Shown here in pieces: positions 44,289-55,724 of a stretch of 64,000 nucleotides of DNA (positions within the stretch are counted from its first letter, which is position 1; the number at the start of each line of letters is the position of its first letter). The notes under the pieces were generated by a model. That model had not been told where the DNA came from. It made no database searches and saw nothing but the letters and a program-made list of their open reading frames with translations. Origin of the DNA: Jacaranda mimosifolia (lineage: Eukaryota; Streptophyta; Magnoliopsida; Lamiales; Bignoniaceae); contig CM032124.1 in the NCBI GenBank assembly GCA_018894105.1, forward strand, positions 3,085,501-3,149,500, written 5' to 3'. The translations under genes were made by a program, and so were the position numbers.

Positions 44289-47288
44289 TGTCACATGGAC
44301 ATTTTTGGCATGAACCAATCTGCCAAGGTTTGCTGCCCATGTGCAGCCTAGCCCCTCCAAGGAACTAGTCAGCCCAACTTAAGGCACTTCACCCCTTGTG
44401 CCCATTTGCTTAGAGTTTGCTTAATTAAAACGTGCAAAGGCATTATCATGTAAATATGTAGCAAAAATTAAACAAGGCAATAAGATTTACGGGAAACCAT
44501 TCCCAAACTTTGTATTGATTAATCCAAACTCAATACAAAGGACTTGCCACGCCTTCACACAAAACGTCTTGCACAACGCTATGCAAAGTCTATCTCTTTA
44601 TATGTGCAAGACTTGTGAGGTCAATGGCTTTGATACGAATACAATAATCTTGTGCAGCGGACATCCCCTGGCTGCTAGGATCTAGCCAACTATGTGCCAA
44701 CAAGTGGCAGGAACTAAGCTAACGGGCTACCAAGTGTCCTGCAAGCAGTTTCCATCAAGGTACAACTCTGTTGTGCCAAGTGTCCGAGCGGTTACCACAT
44801 AAGCCAAACTCAACCGCTATGTCTTGTTCAAACTCGTAACCGTCTGCCAGCAAACCCAACCAACCATCCCCGTTAACCGCTCACCGAGTCATCCTGCCAA
44901 GTGTTGCCCACGTGGGCGCCAATTGCCCACAACCGTCCATGCAACCGCCCAACTGTGCGCCAATCAGTCGCTCGTTCCCACTTGCGTGCTCATGCTAGTT
45001 TTAAATCATGTGCGCGCGCTGCCAAGCTCTTGCGCCAAAATCCTGCTAACCATCTCGGGTGTAATCTCAATTCCCACTCGCCTGTTCTAAGTCTAGCGCA
45101 TATGTGCGTGCACGGCCCAGCTCCGCGAGCGCACCGTTTGGGTCATAACAAGTTGTGCCGCACCAAGCTGGCACTGTTGCGCACTATCTCGCCAATCCGA
45201 CCGCATCAATGTGCAACCAGCGAAATGGGGTCTTACAAACCACCCCCACTTAAAGATTCCGACGTCTTCGTTGGAGTAAAGTATGAATCACCCCTATTTG
45301 TTCTCACAAACCAAGTGTTTAACCTGCTTAACGTGCAAAGTTTCATAACAAACGGCATCAGTACGCCACAAAAATCAAGTGCTACTACTTGCTGCATGGT
45401 CGTACTACTCTAGCCATCACGGGTTTGGGCTTGTAAATCTGCCAAACTCTTATCCGAGCCAATGCCCACAATTAATTGGGTTTTGGGCTGCTTTCTAACT
45501 TCACCGTCTAGTAGCTTTTAACTTCACCGCATATGACAAAGGAGGCCAACCTTCGCTATTTTCTTGGCACGTGCCTCCATACTAACTAATGTCGATGTAC
45601 CGGCCTCTTTAGCATGCATCAATCCAGTACCATCCGTCCCATCTGCTGGCTTCTTTCCATTTTTCCTGTTGTCCCACTCAGCTGGCACAAAGCACGGGTG
45701 CCTTTCATCAAGCATTAACAGTCTGCTCAAGTAAGGGATCACAACAGCTTTCGCGTCAACAAGGAAACTACTGCCAAGAATCATGTCAAAATCATCCAAA
45801 TGGACAACCATTAACTTGCATTGCCCTTGCCAATTTCCCACCTTCAAACTCACAGTGGTTGCGCCCGTCACAGTCTCGGGCGTTTTGTTCATAGCCTTCA
45901 CACAGCTTGGCTCTTTCTCCAATTTTAGCCCTAGCTTGTGGGCTTGTCCATCCGAAATGAAGCTATGTGTGGCCCCCGAGTCCACCATTGCTTTCACCTG
46001 GTTTCCATTCACCAACACTTCAACAAACATTTGTCCTTTATTCTTAAACGAATTGGACTCACCCGTCAATGCGTTTAACAACTGGAGAGTGCCGACCATC
46101 GGTTCCACATCACTCCCCATTTCTGTTTCAGTCATTGTTGCCATCAATGCATTCAGTTGTTCCCGCTTAGGGCAATCCATCATTATGTGGTTACCTTCGC
46201 ACATGTAGCACCCCATTTTCTTTATTTCTGTCTCGGTACCCACTGCTTTGGATCTCTCTTGTGATTTTTCCTTTCCATTTCCATTCATTTTGGACTTATT
46301 GCCCTTGTCCTTCCCGGCATCTTTCATTTTGAGTTCTCGATCCGGGCCTCTGACAGTCTGATAGTCCACCAATCTATCGGCAGCAGCCATGGCAGAGTGT
46401 AGATCCTTCACACCTTGGCACCTCAACTCAACTTGGGCCCAAGTTTGCAACCTCGCCATGAAATTGAAGCCTCTGACATATCACGCACATCCAATATTAG
46501 TGAACTAAAAGCAGAAACATATTCTCTTACCGTTCCCGTATGCCTCAAATTTCGAAGGCTTTCCCTTGCAAGCCATGACACATTACAGGGCAAGAACTGC
46601 TCCTTCACACAAAACGTCTTGCACAACTCTATACAAAGTCTATCTCTATATGTGCAAGACTTGTGAGGTCAATGGATTTTATACGAATATAATAATCCTG
46701 TCCAACAGACATCCCCCAGCTGCTAGGATCTAGCCAACTATGTGCCAAAAAGTGACACAAAGTAAGCTAACGGGCTGCCAAGTGTCCTGCAAGCAGTTTC
46801 CATCAAGGTGCAACTCTGTTGTGCCAAGTGTCTGAGCGGTTATTAAATAAGTCAAACTCAACCGCTATGTCTTGTTCAAACTCGTAACCGTCTGCCAGCA
46901 AATCGAGCCAACTATCCCCGTTAACTGCTCATTGAGTCATCCTACCAAGTTGTGCCCACGTGGGCACCAACTACCCACAACCATCCATGCAACCACCCAG
47001 CTGTGTTCCAGTCAGTCGCCCGTTCCCACTTGCGCGCCAAGCTCGCGCTAGTTTTAAATCATGTGCGCACGCTGCCAAGCTTTCACGCAAAATCCCGCCA
47101 ACCGTCTCGGGTGTAATCTCAGTTCCCGCTTGCTCATTCTAAGTCTCACGCATATGTGCGTGCACGGCCCAGTTTGCGCGTGCACCATTTGGGTCATAAC
47201 AAGTTGTGTCGCACCAAGCTGGCACTGTTGCGCACTATTTCACCAATCCGACTGCATTAGCGTGCAACCAGCGAAATGGGGTCTTACA
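44289..47288 (-). mobile_element. Ty3/Gypsy LTR element, internally deleted (gag-protease only), 3.0 kb
   Basis: GATAG flanks it exactly (44284-44288 and 47289-47293). The left (3') LTR is 44289-45237; on minus it starts TGTAAGACCCC, preceded by the PPT-like AAGTGGGGGTGGTT. The right (5') LTR is only 46612-47288: its inner 263 bases, the PBS and the start of gag are deleted, and the break lies at CCTTCACAC. Pol is also missing between 45240 and 45524. LTR copies differ by roughly 10 percent by eye. A gag with knuckle CYMCEGNHIMMDC plus protease suggests a chromovirus-like source, but the lineage is not certain. Confidence 0.9.
45524..46626 (-). pseudogene. Gypsy gag-protease remnant
   Basis: On minus, 46626-46423 gives the capsid end (WLARESLRNLRHTGTVREYV, FSSLILDVRDMSEA). 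A frame change near 46450 leads to 46459-45524: LQTWAQVELRCQGVKDLHSA, the zinc knuckle CYMCEGNHIMMDC, a linker, and retropepsin with VDSGATHSFI and DMILGSSFL. Catalytic Asp is present in DSGA. The reading frame ends at 45524 without RT, so the rest of pol is deleted. It abuts the truncated 5' LTR directly. Confidence 0.9.
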
Positions 47289-47293
47289 GATAG

Positions 47294-47596
47294 GTAGGTT
47301 TTGACTGGCTTCAGACTTGGCGGGAGGTTAGGTCGTATATGGGCAAGATGAGTACACAGAGTTTGGCCCCACTATGTTTTGCCCATGTGGCAACTAACTA
47401 ATGGTACCATCAGAATGATCTAATTTTTGTTTGATCAATTAGGCTAAACAACTGGGCTTTGCCGCATAGCCCAATAACATCTTGGCAAACATCAAGGTCA
47501 ATCACAATTTGGAAGTATTTCCAAAGCCACTTTTTTATTTGTTTATTTATATATTTATTTTTTAAAAATATAATTTATTTATCTGCATTAATTTTT
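47294..47596. other. Unassigned DNA between two elements
   Basis: Continuation of the sequence split by the GATAG-flanked element. Moderately GC-rich up to 47520, then AT-rich. No gene was seen. Confidence 0.4.
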
Positions 47597-50215
47597 GGGT
47601 TAATTATAGAAAAGTAGTGAAATCAAGTTCTACTTTAGGATTCAATCCCCATCCACTATTTTTTCAAATTTTTAACTCCCTATTTCCAACTTTTGTTTTA
47701 AGTTCAATCCCTACTTGAGTCAAAAAGAAAAAGAAGACGTCATTTAAACTGAAAATGATAAAAATCCCTCTACTTCCCCACTAACAAAATCGTTACTTCC
47801 CATAACCCCTCCCCCCAACTAACGTTTTTCTCTTCTCATTCCCTCCCTTTTGCAAACATGACGCTCTACTGCTGCAACAACACTGTATTCGCCATTTTCA
47901 CGTTGGTGCTGCAATGACATCTTCATCTTTTTCACTTTCTTGTTTGAGGACTGATTTTTTTCCATCCTTTTTGTGGTTGTAGCTAGAAGGGTTTATTTTT
48001 CGATCCTCAATTGCATAGCCTACGAGGTAAGTTATGTAATTTTCTATTCTATTATTTTTGTATTGAAATACAGAAAGAAATGTAATGCATTACTTTATTT
48101 GCTTCTTGTCTGATATTGGTTTTAATTATTTTAGCCTGATTTTGATATACTTAATTCACCATAGTTAGCCTTTTCTTTTATTAAAAAAACCCCTAATATG
48201 AGTTTTTTAGTATTTGAATATTGTCAATTTATACTTCAATTGTTGTTTTAATTGTATGCTTTAATTATCAGTTATCTAAATTTAGTAATTTTATAATTCA
48301 TATAAGGCGTTGTGTATATTAGTTGTTTGTAACTAAATTTTAGGGATATTATTTGATTTATTGTGTAGGCATACATTCTTGCAAGCTCATCATTAATATG
48401 ATTAGCATTATTTTCAAATAATTTGGTATCAAAATTCAAATTTTCAGTATTTAAATTGTGAGTTGCAGTATGCATCTCCAATCTATACTATTATATAGCA
48501 CAGTTTTGTACTTGTCTAATTGCTGAATTTTGATTCTAGTTGTACAATTTTGTCCACATGTCAAATTCTTAGAATTTTGAATTTTTTAATTCAATCAAAA
48601 AAAATTTATTAGTTGTTTATTTACTTTTATATTTTATTTTAATACGATTTATTTATCAATTATAACTAAAAATATAATGTTGTGTTTTTGCAGAATTGTA
48701 ATATAGATTTCTATATCCAAAAAATATCTATTATCATATTTTTATCTCATTAAATAAGTTTATAATTTTAAAAATATTTTATAAACACCATATTAAGTAC
48801 TCTTCTCACAAAATTTTGTCTTACAAAATTAATTTATCACAAGATTAATAGATAAATATTTTATTTTATTTTATTAATAGATAAATATTTTTATTCTACA
48901 ATTATTATTTTTATATTTTATTTCCACATTATTCGTAGTACAATTCTATAATTTTAGTTGTAGGACCTGTTTCCCTAATTTGCATAATATAATAATATAT
49001 TTTTTAATTAATTTAAAGTTCATTTCATAGAAAATTTTTAATATTTTTTTATAACTCATTTTTATATTATTTTGTTTTATTTTTATTTTAAATTAATTAA
49101 ATATTTTTCTAATATATTTAAATATTTTATCAATGCTATCACTTTATTATTTTCTCAATATTTATTTAAAATTAAAGTTCTTATGACCAACTTAGGATTG
49201 TAATTTTTATATTACTTAACAACATCAGCATGCAGTACTTTTTAATTCACTTAACTATATTTTATGTATTTATTTTCAATACTATTTTCAAATATTTCTA
49301 TATGTTTATATAAGAATTTATCTTTAATATTGCATTTTTATTATTATTTTAGTTGTAGCTCTCTAGATTTATCTAGATAAAAAAAATTATATATACTTCA
49401 TGTTTGAGTAATGTACCTCAAATAATGTCATATTATGAAATATTTAAAAATAATATAATTTTATTAAGTTGTTAAAATTATTTCAATTTTCTTATCAAAT
49501 GAATGAAGAAATACTATATATTTTTCTATAAAATATTCATTAAATTTATTAGCACTTGATTTACCCATTTTTAATTATGTGCATATAAGAAAGAAATTTT
49601 TATTTGTTGTATATAATATTATGTGTTTTGATAAATTTATTTCGATTGGTTGAATCTTTACTTATCATAATACTTTTATAAGAAAATTATTTTATTTTTA
49701 TTGAATGAAAAAATTATTTATAAAAAATTATGTATATACAGCTAAAAATCAAAATTTCATTGCCAAGTAAATACTTCTTCACAATTGATGTATTTCATAT
49801 TTAGCAATTTATATTCACATTGATAATATTAATTATAAAAAATTAAATGGATATAAAAAGTAATGAAATTATCTAATAAATATTAACTTATTTTTTCATT
49901 TAAAAGGGCTAGATCTTTTTAATTTAATTATATTTTAATCCAAAAAAACTTAAAACTTATCCAAAAAAGTAGCAGATAACTAAGGGCATGTTCTTTTACA
50001 TTTTCCCAGAATATTTTTTAACTCCCAGAACAATCCCAAAAAGTGTACACATTCTTTAATTATTCTCCCAAAACACAAATATTCTATACCCAAAAAACCC
50101 CTATCAAAACAATCACAAAATACCCTATACCATAAAAATCACACATTTCTCCATTCTACATCTCACATCACTCATTCATTTATTATTATCTTACTTCACT
50201 CATCCACACACCCAC

Positions 50216-50263
<48 letters not shown>

Positions 50264-50313
50264 CAAAATATCAAAATTTTACTAGTTATAAAATTCTAAA
50301 ACTTATGTTTAAA

Positions 50314-53300
50314 TGTAGCAACCCCTCAGGATAATCCCTAAGCTGAGATGCCACTTCAATTCAAACTTAAATCATTACATATTACACATGAGATAGGTCC
50401 ACAAGAAAATTTCCAAAAAACCATCAAAAACAACATGTTTCAACTTAAGCAAATCTCAACAAAAGTATGAATACATGCCATAAGTTCTCCTATAACATCC
50501 AACATAATATATACATGCTACAGGACTCCAATTCAATCTTAACATATCACAACATTTCTAAGCCATCATAAAATATCCAAGTGACCCCATAAGCACATAT
50601 AAACACCTATTCTATTACAGAATATATTCTCCAATCCAAGCTTGAAATCCATGCCATCGCTTAGCCTTGTCTGGGAAAATCAAGAATAATACGGAAGGGT
50701 AAGTCCAAAGGACTTAGTAAAGAATAATATTCCGTAATAGATCATAAAGCTCTGTTGAAGAGGAAACAATTCAATAGATAAAAAATTAACACACAATGCA
50801 ATCAGAACATGAACGTATCAGAACACAGGCATTATCAAATTCAAGGTTACTTGTAAGTGCTAGTTGGGGAGTTGTTACCATCAGCGAAATGGCTCGGGAT
50901 CATCTCAACCGGATTAGTTCAGCAAGAATTTTTCGTCTCAACCAAATCAATTCAGGAGGAAATATAGACACCTCATTCAACCTCGACAACATCCTGATCT
51001 AGACCCAAAAACTATACCGTCCTTGTTGCTCCATGAGCAAAATACAAACAATCGGAATACAAATGAAACAAAATATTCTCGAGTAACATATGCAATTCAA
51101 CGAATTAGAACAGAACATGCATGTCAGATTCTCCTTATTCCAGTCAGTTAAACCTACTCAAGCGTGGTAGCTTGGTACATGGCAGGTGCCCATGTGAATT
51201 GCATGGTGCAATGCTAATGCCTAGGGGAAATCCCTAGCACATCGTGGATACCTAAGTGGGCCGCTTAGCGTATCGCTGACACCCAAGCGGGCTGCTTGGC
51301 ATGTCCCAAGTATCCAAGCATTACGCTAGGATTAGCACTTGGCACAATCAGTCTATATGCATAGATCCAGAGTCAGTAAACAGATTTCCGACAAGGCAAA
51401 ACAATGTTAGATAACATGTTCGAATAAGACAACAAAGCCCCATAACACTGTAATGGATAAACAAATGTGCCAGTCGAGCAACAAATAATAACACAAAATA
51501 ACTGCCAACAAGGCAAATCAATAGCGTACAGGACAGACTCGGACAAGTCGACAGGACTTTATAGGTGATAAGCAATACAAAATCAGGCAAATCAATATCA
51601 GACAAGACAAAGAAACACACAACAATAATAGATAACCGAACAGTAAACGATAATAGAATGGTGACGGATATAGAACAGTAACAAATAACAGAACGATAAC
51701 AGGTAACAAACAAGAATTCAAAGATTCATAGAATCCAAGAATCGAGATTCATATACAAAAACAAGAGCAAGTTCAACCACACAAGGGTATATCATAGCCA
51801 ATAGATAGGTTTATATATCAAGTGCTAGGTTAGCAGACCCTCACAGGGCATACAAAACAAATGCCCAAGATGTTAGACCCTCATAGAAGTATACAAAGCA
51901 AATGACATATAAACATAAGGAACTTAAACAATCATGGATTTCAACGTTTAAGGAATATTACTTCCCAGAAAAATAGGTTTAACAGGCCCTCACCTCCGTA
52001 ACCTCAGAGATGCTATCACAGCCTACTGGTTCATAGGACCCAGGTCCTCATCACCTAGCCAAAAGAACGAGTTCACCATCAAAATCTTCATTGACCCTAT
52101 AATTACAATTAAATGGATAGCAAATCTAAAATCGATAATTACTCGATTAATAGGGTATTTTAGTGTTCGTTTGTCATTATCGATAGGGAATATGTTAATT
52201 ACACTGTTAACACCGAAATACTCAAAGGATTTATATATTTGCTCTGGATAATCAGATCCTTACATTATATTTTAACCTTATAACGATACACAAAATCAAT
52301 TACAATAGTCCAACTATCTTTAGTGACCCAAACTTTGTCACTAAGGTCTCTAATCCATAAAATTAGATTTTAAATCTTCTAATTAACTTAATTAACCAAG
52401 GTTATTATATAATATTACAAATTCACGTCCGCTAGGCTTATATAAATATCCATGCATATCTCATTTCCTGATCCCATTTCATATTCATCTATATCATCTC
52501 ATATCATTATAAAATTTAGATTCCTCAATTACATCAATTAACCCAATTTAATGATAATTAGCTTCTAATTCACGATATGAGTCCATGTATACAAACAATC
52601 GAATTCTATCCGAACATTTTAGTCTATAATCGTAATTCTTGATCTAGTTAACTTGAAATTTACTATTAAAATCAACATTACAATTTAATATGATTAAATC
52701 AGGAATCAAATTGTTTGATTAACCAGTATTTTACCCAATTGACCAAATTCAAAACCAGAGTCTTCCAGAGTTATTTACCTCGACCTCAGAGGTCGATATT
52801 AAGCGACAATCTCTTAGCCACATTGACTACTCTGCCAGGCGGTGTGCCCCCGCAGTAATGGCGCATGCCACTACCCCTACCACCTTTTCAGCCATGCTAG
52901 GTAGGTGTGCGCCTCCTATGTATCACCTTGTCCTTGGCAGCGTCATCTGGAATAGTACACAAGTTGGAGAAGACTTAAAGGTCCTCAAGTAAGGACAACT
53001 TTCTGCTCAACGAGGGCACCATAGATATATCAGCCGCCTTGAGGAGGCTATAAATACCCCATTACCAGCCTTCAGCAAGGTATTCCATGCATCACTCTAA
53101 AGCCCTCACTCTATTGCTCCATTTTCTAATCGAGATACTGACTTAAGTATCGGAGCGCCTTAGCTGAGGGCTTTAGAGTGATGATTGGCATACCTTGATC
53201 GCATGACTTGACCTAGTCATATCGAAAGCACTCTCCTCGACCTCCACCTGGTCGACAACATTGGATTTCAGCCCAGTACATTCCTAAAACCATTCTTGCC

Positions 53301-53331
53301 CTCATTAAAGTCGATATTAACAACTGTGACA
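50314..53331. mobile_element. LTR-like insertion inside TIR element iii, about 3.0 kb, no coding capacity
   Basis: Copy i of the host element is continuous across this point, so about 3 kb are extra here. The insert starts TGTAGCAACCCCTCAGG and ends ACAACTGTGACA, i.e. TG..CA, suggesting a long solo LTR of a Gypsy element or a composite of LTR fragments. The part 52780-53330 has composition and words (CTATAAATACCCC, TATCGGAGCGCC) reminiscent of the Tat-type LTRs at 20471 and 31194. No convincing 5 bp TSD was found. Confidence 0.5.
53090..53183. repeat. Perfect 19 bp inverted repeat
   Basis: CATCACTCTAAAGCCCTCA at 53090-53108 is the exact reverse complement of 53165-53183, with a 56 base loop. 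It sits just downstream of a TATA-like CTATAAATA at 53048 in LTR-like DNA, so it could form a stem in the leader of an LTR transcript. Confidence 0.85.
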
Positions 53332-53995
53332 TAATTATTGTATTAGCCAAATTTTTATAATTAAGATATAATTATGATTTCATAAATAATTAATATTTAT
53401 TAATAAGTATTTCCTTCCAAGTAATACATCGTTTGCTAAGGTTAAATTTGTAAAAATATAAATTTCATAATAAACACCAATTAAATTAATTACACATTAT
53501 TTTATTAGAACCATATATCAATCATTACACATATATATACACACATACACATAATCCAACTATAAATATATATATACATACATTACATAAAAAATCACTT
53601 TCATCATACAAACCTAACAAAAATTCAACTGATTTGACCTCCACAATAAAGTTTGTCTCCTACCAAAAAAAAAAAAACAAAAACTACCTTACTCTCAATT
53701 CACTTTCCCTGTTTTTCTAAAACAAAAAGAAATGCTTGGTATATTCTCCAAATTTTCTCCCAAAATATTTTCCAAAATTTGCCCAAAATGCTAAAGAACA
53801 ACCAATTTTCATACTTAATATATTCTTTTATATTTACATAGATAGAATCACTTTATTTTAGTTGAAATAATATAATATTTAATTATTTTTAATAAAAAAT
53901 TATCAAATAAATAAAAGATATTCAATCATTTGATCAAATAAATTCTTTTATTTATTAATTAAATAATTATTTTCTAGACAACTTAGAATTTAAAT

Positions 53996-54032
<37 letters not shown>

Positions 54033-55084
54033 ACTTTTACATAATTTATATTAATATACTTCAAAATTAAAATTAAAATACTTAACAATAACATCATTTA
54101 TATTTTTTAATATATTCAATTACTCTATTTTATAGTTATATAGCGTGCATTTATTTTAATAGTTTTGCTTATAATAATTCATAAAAATATTTTTACATGG
54201 ATTAATAATGTGAGATCAAGAAAGCCTGACTGGAAGTAAGTATCCATTTAATTATTCTTATATTTTTATATACCTATAAAAGAAACATATGAGAGATTGA
54301 TATTTTATTTTGAATTGAATATTAGAATTTTATTTATTACATTATAGGCATAGATAATATACATTAGTTTGTAATTTCAAAAATAATAGAATAATTGCAT
54401 ATATAAATAAAAATAAATAAATTTTACTTATCAGGGTTATATTGAATATTAAGAAATATTTTAACTTATAAAATTGTATGTTACAAACTACTTATTGAAT
54501 TAGTTATCAAATAATTAATAACCTAATGTAAGTTATTTTCATAGATAAAGTACAAAGAAGTTATATATTTACTCTAACAAAAATATTTAACATTTAAAAT
54601 TTTCAAATGTCATGAAAATGTAACGGTAACTTCCAAAATATTAAGAAATCATACAAAAAAAATTTATATTTAAAAAAAAATCATTTGCTTATTTATCATA
54701 TCAAAATGTGTAAGTATAAATATATATATATATAATTTAAAAAGTGTATTTAGAAAAATAATCTATGATATTTTTATTTTCTTAATTCTTTTATTTATTT
54801 ATTTATTTTAAATTTTATCATTTTATAAATTTCTACATAAGTTATAAACTTAGAGTTAGCAATTCTTGATATTGTTTAACTTATTTAAATATAAATTATC
54901 TTCAAACATAATATTCTTAAAATTAAAATATTTATATTATTTTATTTAATTAGTAACAGATTTTCTTTCGTTAAATGCTAAAAATAATTACAATTCATGT
55001 TTTAATCACATGAAGTAAAATAAATATTATTATAAAATAAATTATCTTTGGTGCAGCGCACCACGCACATGCTAATTCAGTATT

Positions 55085-55330
55085 ATGTTCCAATTTCTTC
55101 GATAGCAAAATTCAAGTTTTCAGTGTTTTAATTCTGAGTTTGCAGTGCACAAAACCTCCAAGTCAGTATGTTGTGCAGTTTTTTTGTACAAAATTGAAAC
55201 TTTCAGTATATAAATTGTGAGTTGCAGTACGCAAAATCTCCAATTTAATATTTTGTACAGGTCTTTTCGATACAAAATTCAAACTTTCAGTATTTAAATT
55301 GTGAGTTGTTATTCCAAAACCTCCAATGTA
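55085..55330. repeat. Roughly 84 bp tandem repeat in intron 1 of the second MULE
   Basis: Three units marked by TTTCAGT at about 55118, 55203 and 55287, each followed by GTGAGTTGCAGTACGC-like text and CTCCAA. A fourth unit stands at 48430-48481 on the other side of the Helitron. Position in the gene corresponds to the 419 bp array in intron 1 of the left-edge element. Confidence 0.75.
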
Positions 55331-55348
55331 GTATTTATGTAATTATGT

Positions 55349-55636
55349 ATGTCACTCTTTTCCGCAAAAATAATGGATAAAACTAGGGGACCTTCACATC
55401 AAACTATCAAAGGTAATAGAGACTTCGAGCTATATTCTTGGTGCTCTCCAGGGTACTTCAAAAATATTATGAAAGAGCTAGATGGTAAGATAAGCTTCAG
55501 ACACACTGAAGCACTAAAGAGAACCCCATTTTATGTGTACCTTAAAATGGCTAACTTGAGTAAATTAAATACTAATAGTGTTATTAAATTTGAAGCTCTC
55601 TTAAGGAGATTTGATTTACAGTATCAGAATTTATAA
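55349..55636 (+). pseudogene. PMD/DUF1985-like exon of the second MULE, truncated
   Basis: The open piece reads YSWCSPGYFKNIMKELDG, then FRHTEALKRTPFYVYLKM and IKFEALLRRFDL. It aligns residue for residue with exon 2 of the left-edge gene (CSPQYFHSKLELVKSK, KKTPFYIYMDM, RLEAILRRFDP). A splice acceptor before about 55410 is likely. Similarity ends at RRFD (about 55616); the following frame is not homologous and stops at 55636. Confidence 0.82.
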
Positions 55637-55724
55637 ATATTATGCATAATTAGATAGTCTTATCATTGTATATTCTGTATAATGTATAAGCAAAAAAAGC
55701 ATATATAGCTCTCTTAAAAAGAGT

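Larger units (their letters stand above)
49984..53803 (+). mobile_element. TIR element (copy iii) inside the Helitron
   Basis: Left end GGGCATGTTCTTTTACATTT; right end inverted GGTTGTTCTTTAGCATTTTG. Its own sequence is 49984-50313 and 53332-53803 and aligns with copies i and ii: AACTCCCAGAA, ACACATTCTTTAATTATT, CCAACTATAAATATA and AACTGATTTGAC in the same order. (AC)n(TA)n lies at 50220-50264. An LTR-like sequence is nested in it. Confidence 0.75.
48482..55075 (+). mobile_element. Non-autonomous Helitron, 6.6 kb including nested elements
   Basis: Begins TCTATACTATTATATAG right after host A (CTCCAA) and ends CTAA before host T. Upstream of the end, 55050-55062 is a perfect small hairpin (GGTGC-AGC-GCACC), 9 bases before CTAA. 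These are the three hallmarks of Helitrons: 5' TC, 3' hairpin plus CTRR, and A|T insertion without target duplication. Host text CTCCAA|TTCAGTAT is restored across the ends and matches neighbouring repeat units (CTCCAAGTCAGTAT at about 55169). No Rep-helicase gene. Its own sequence (48482-49983 and 53804-55075) is AT-rich and empty of genes. Confidence 0.85.
47597..55636 (+). mobile_element. Second MULE of the left-edge family, split by a Helitron and 3'-truncated
   Basis: Element parts are 47597-48481 and 55076 to about 55636. The start GGGTTAATTATAGAAAAG resembles the 5452 end. The two parts join logically: both contain the same intronic tandem repeat (TCAGTATTTAAATTGTGAG followed by TTGCAGTA), at 48442-48481 and 55085-55330. 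The homologous exon follows at about 55410. Homology to the left-edge gene stops at about 55616, so the remainder is deleted. Confidence 0.75.

Noticed and set aside
45783..46208. 141-codon plus-strand open frame over the gag-protease region
   Set aside because: It is antisense to a clear gag/protease with a zinc knuckle and DSGA motif, and has no recognisable domain of its own.
50796..51721. Open frames of 60-120 codons in the LTR-like insertion
   Set aside because: They show no domain, lie on both strands over the same DNA and have LTR-like surroundings; not supported as genes.
49976..53812. Target duplications for TIR copies i, ii and iii
   Set aside because: Short matches such as TAA were inspected at the ends, but none was shared by both sides convincingly, so no superfamily was claimed.
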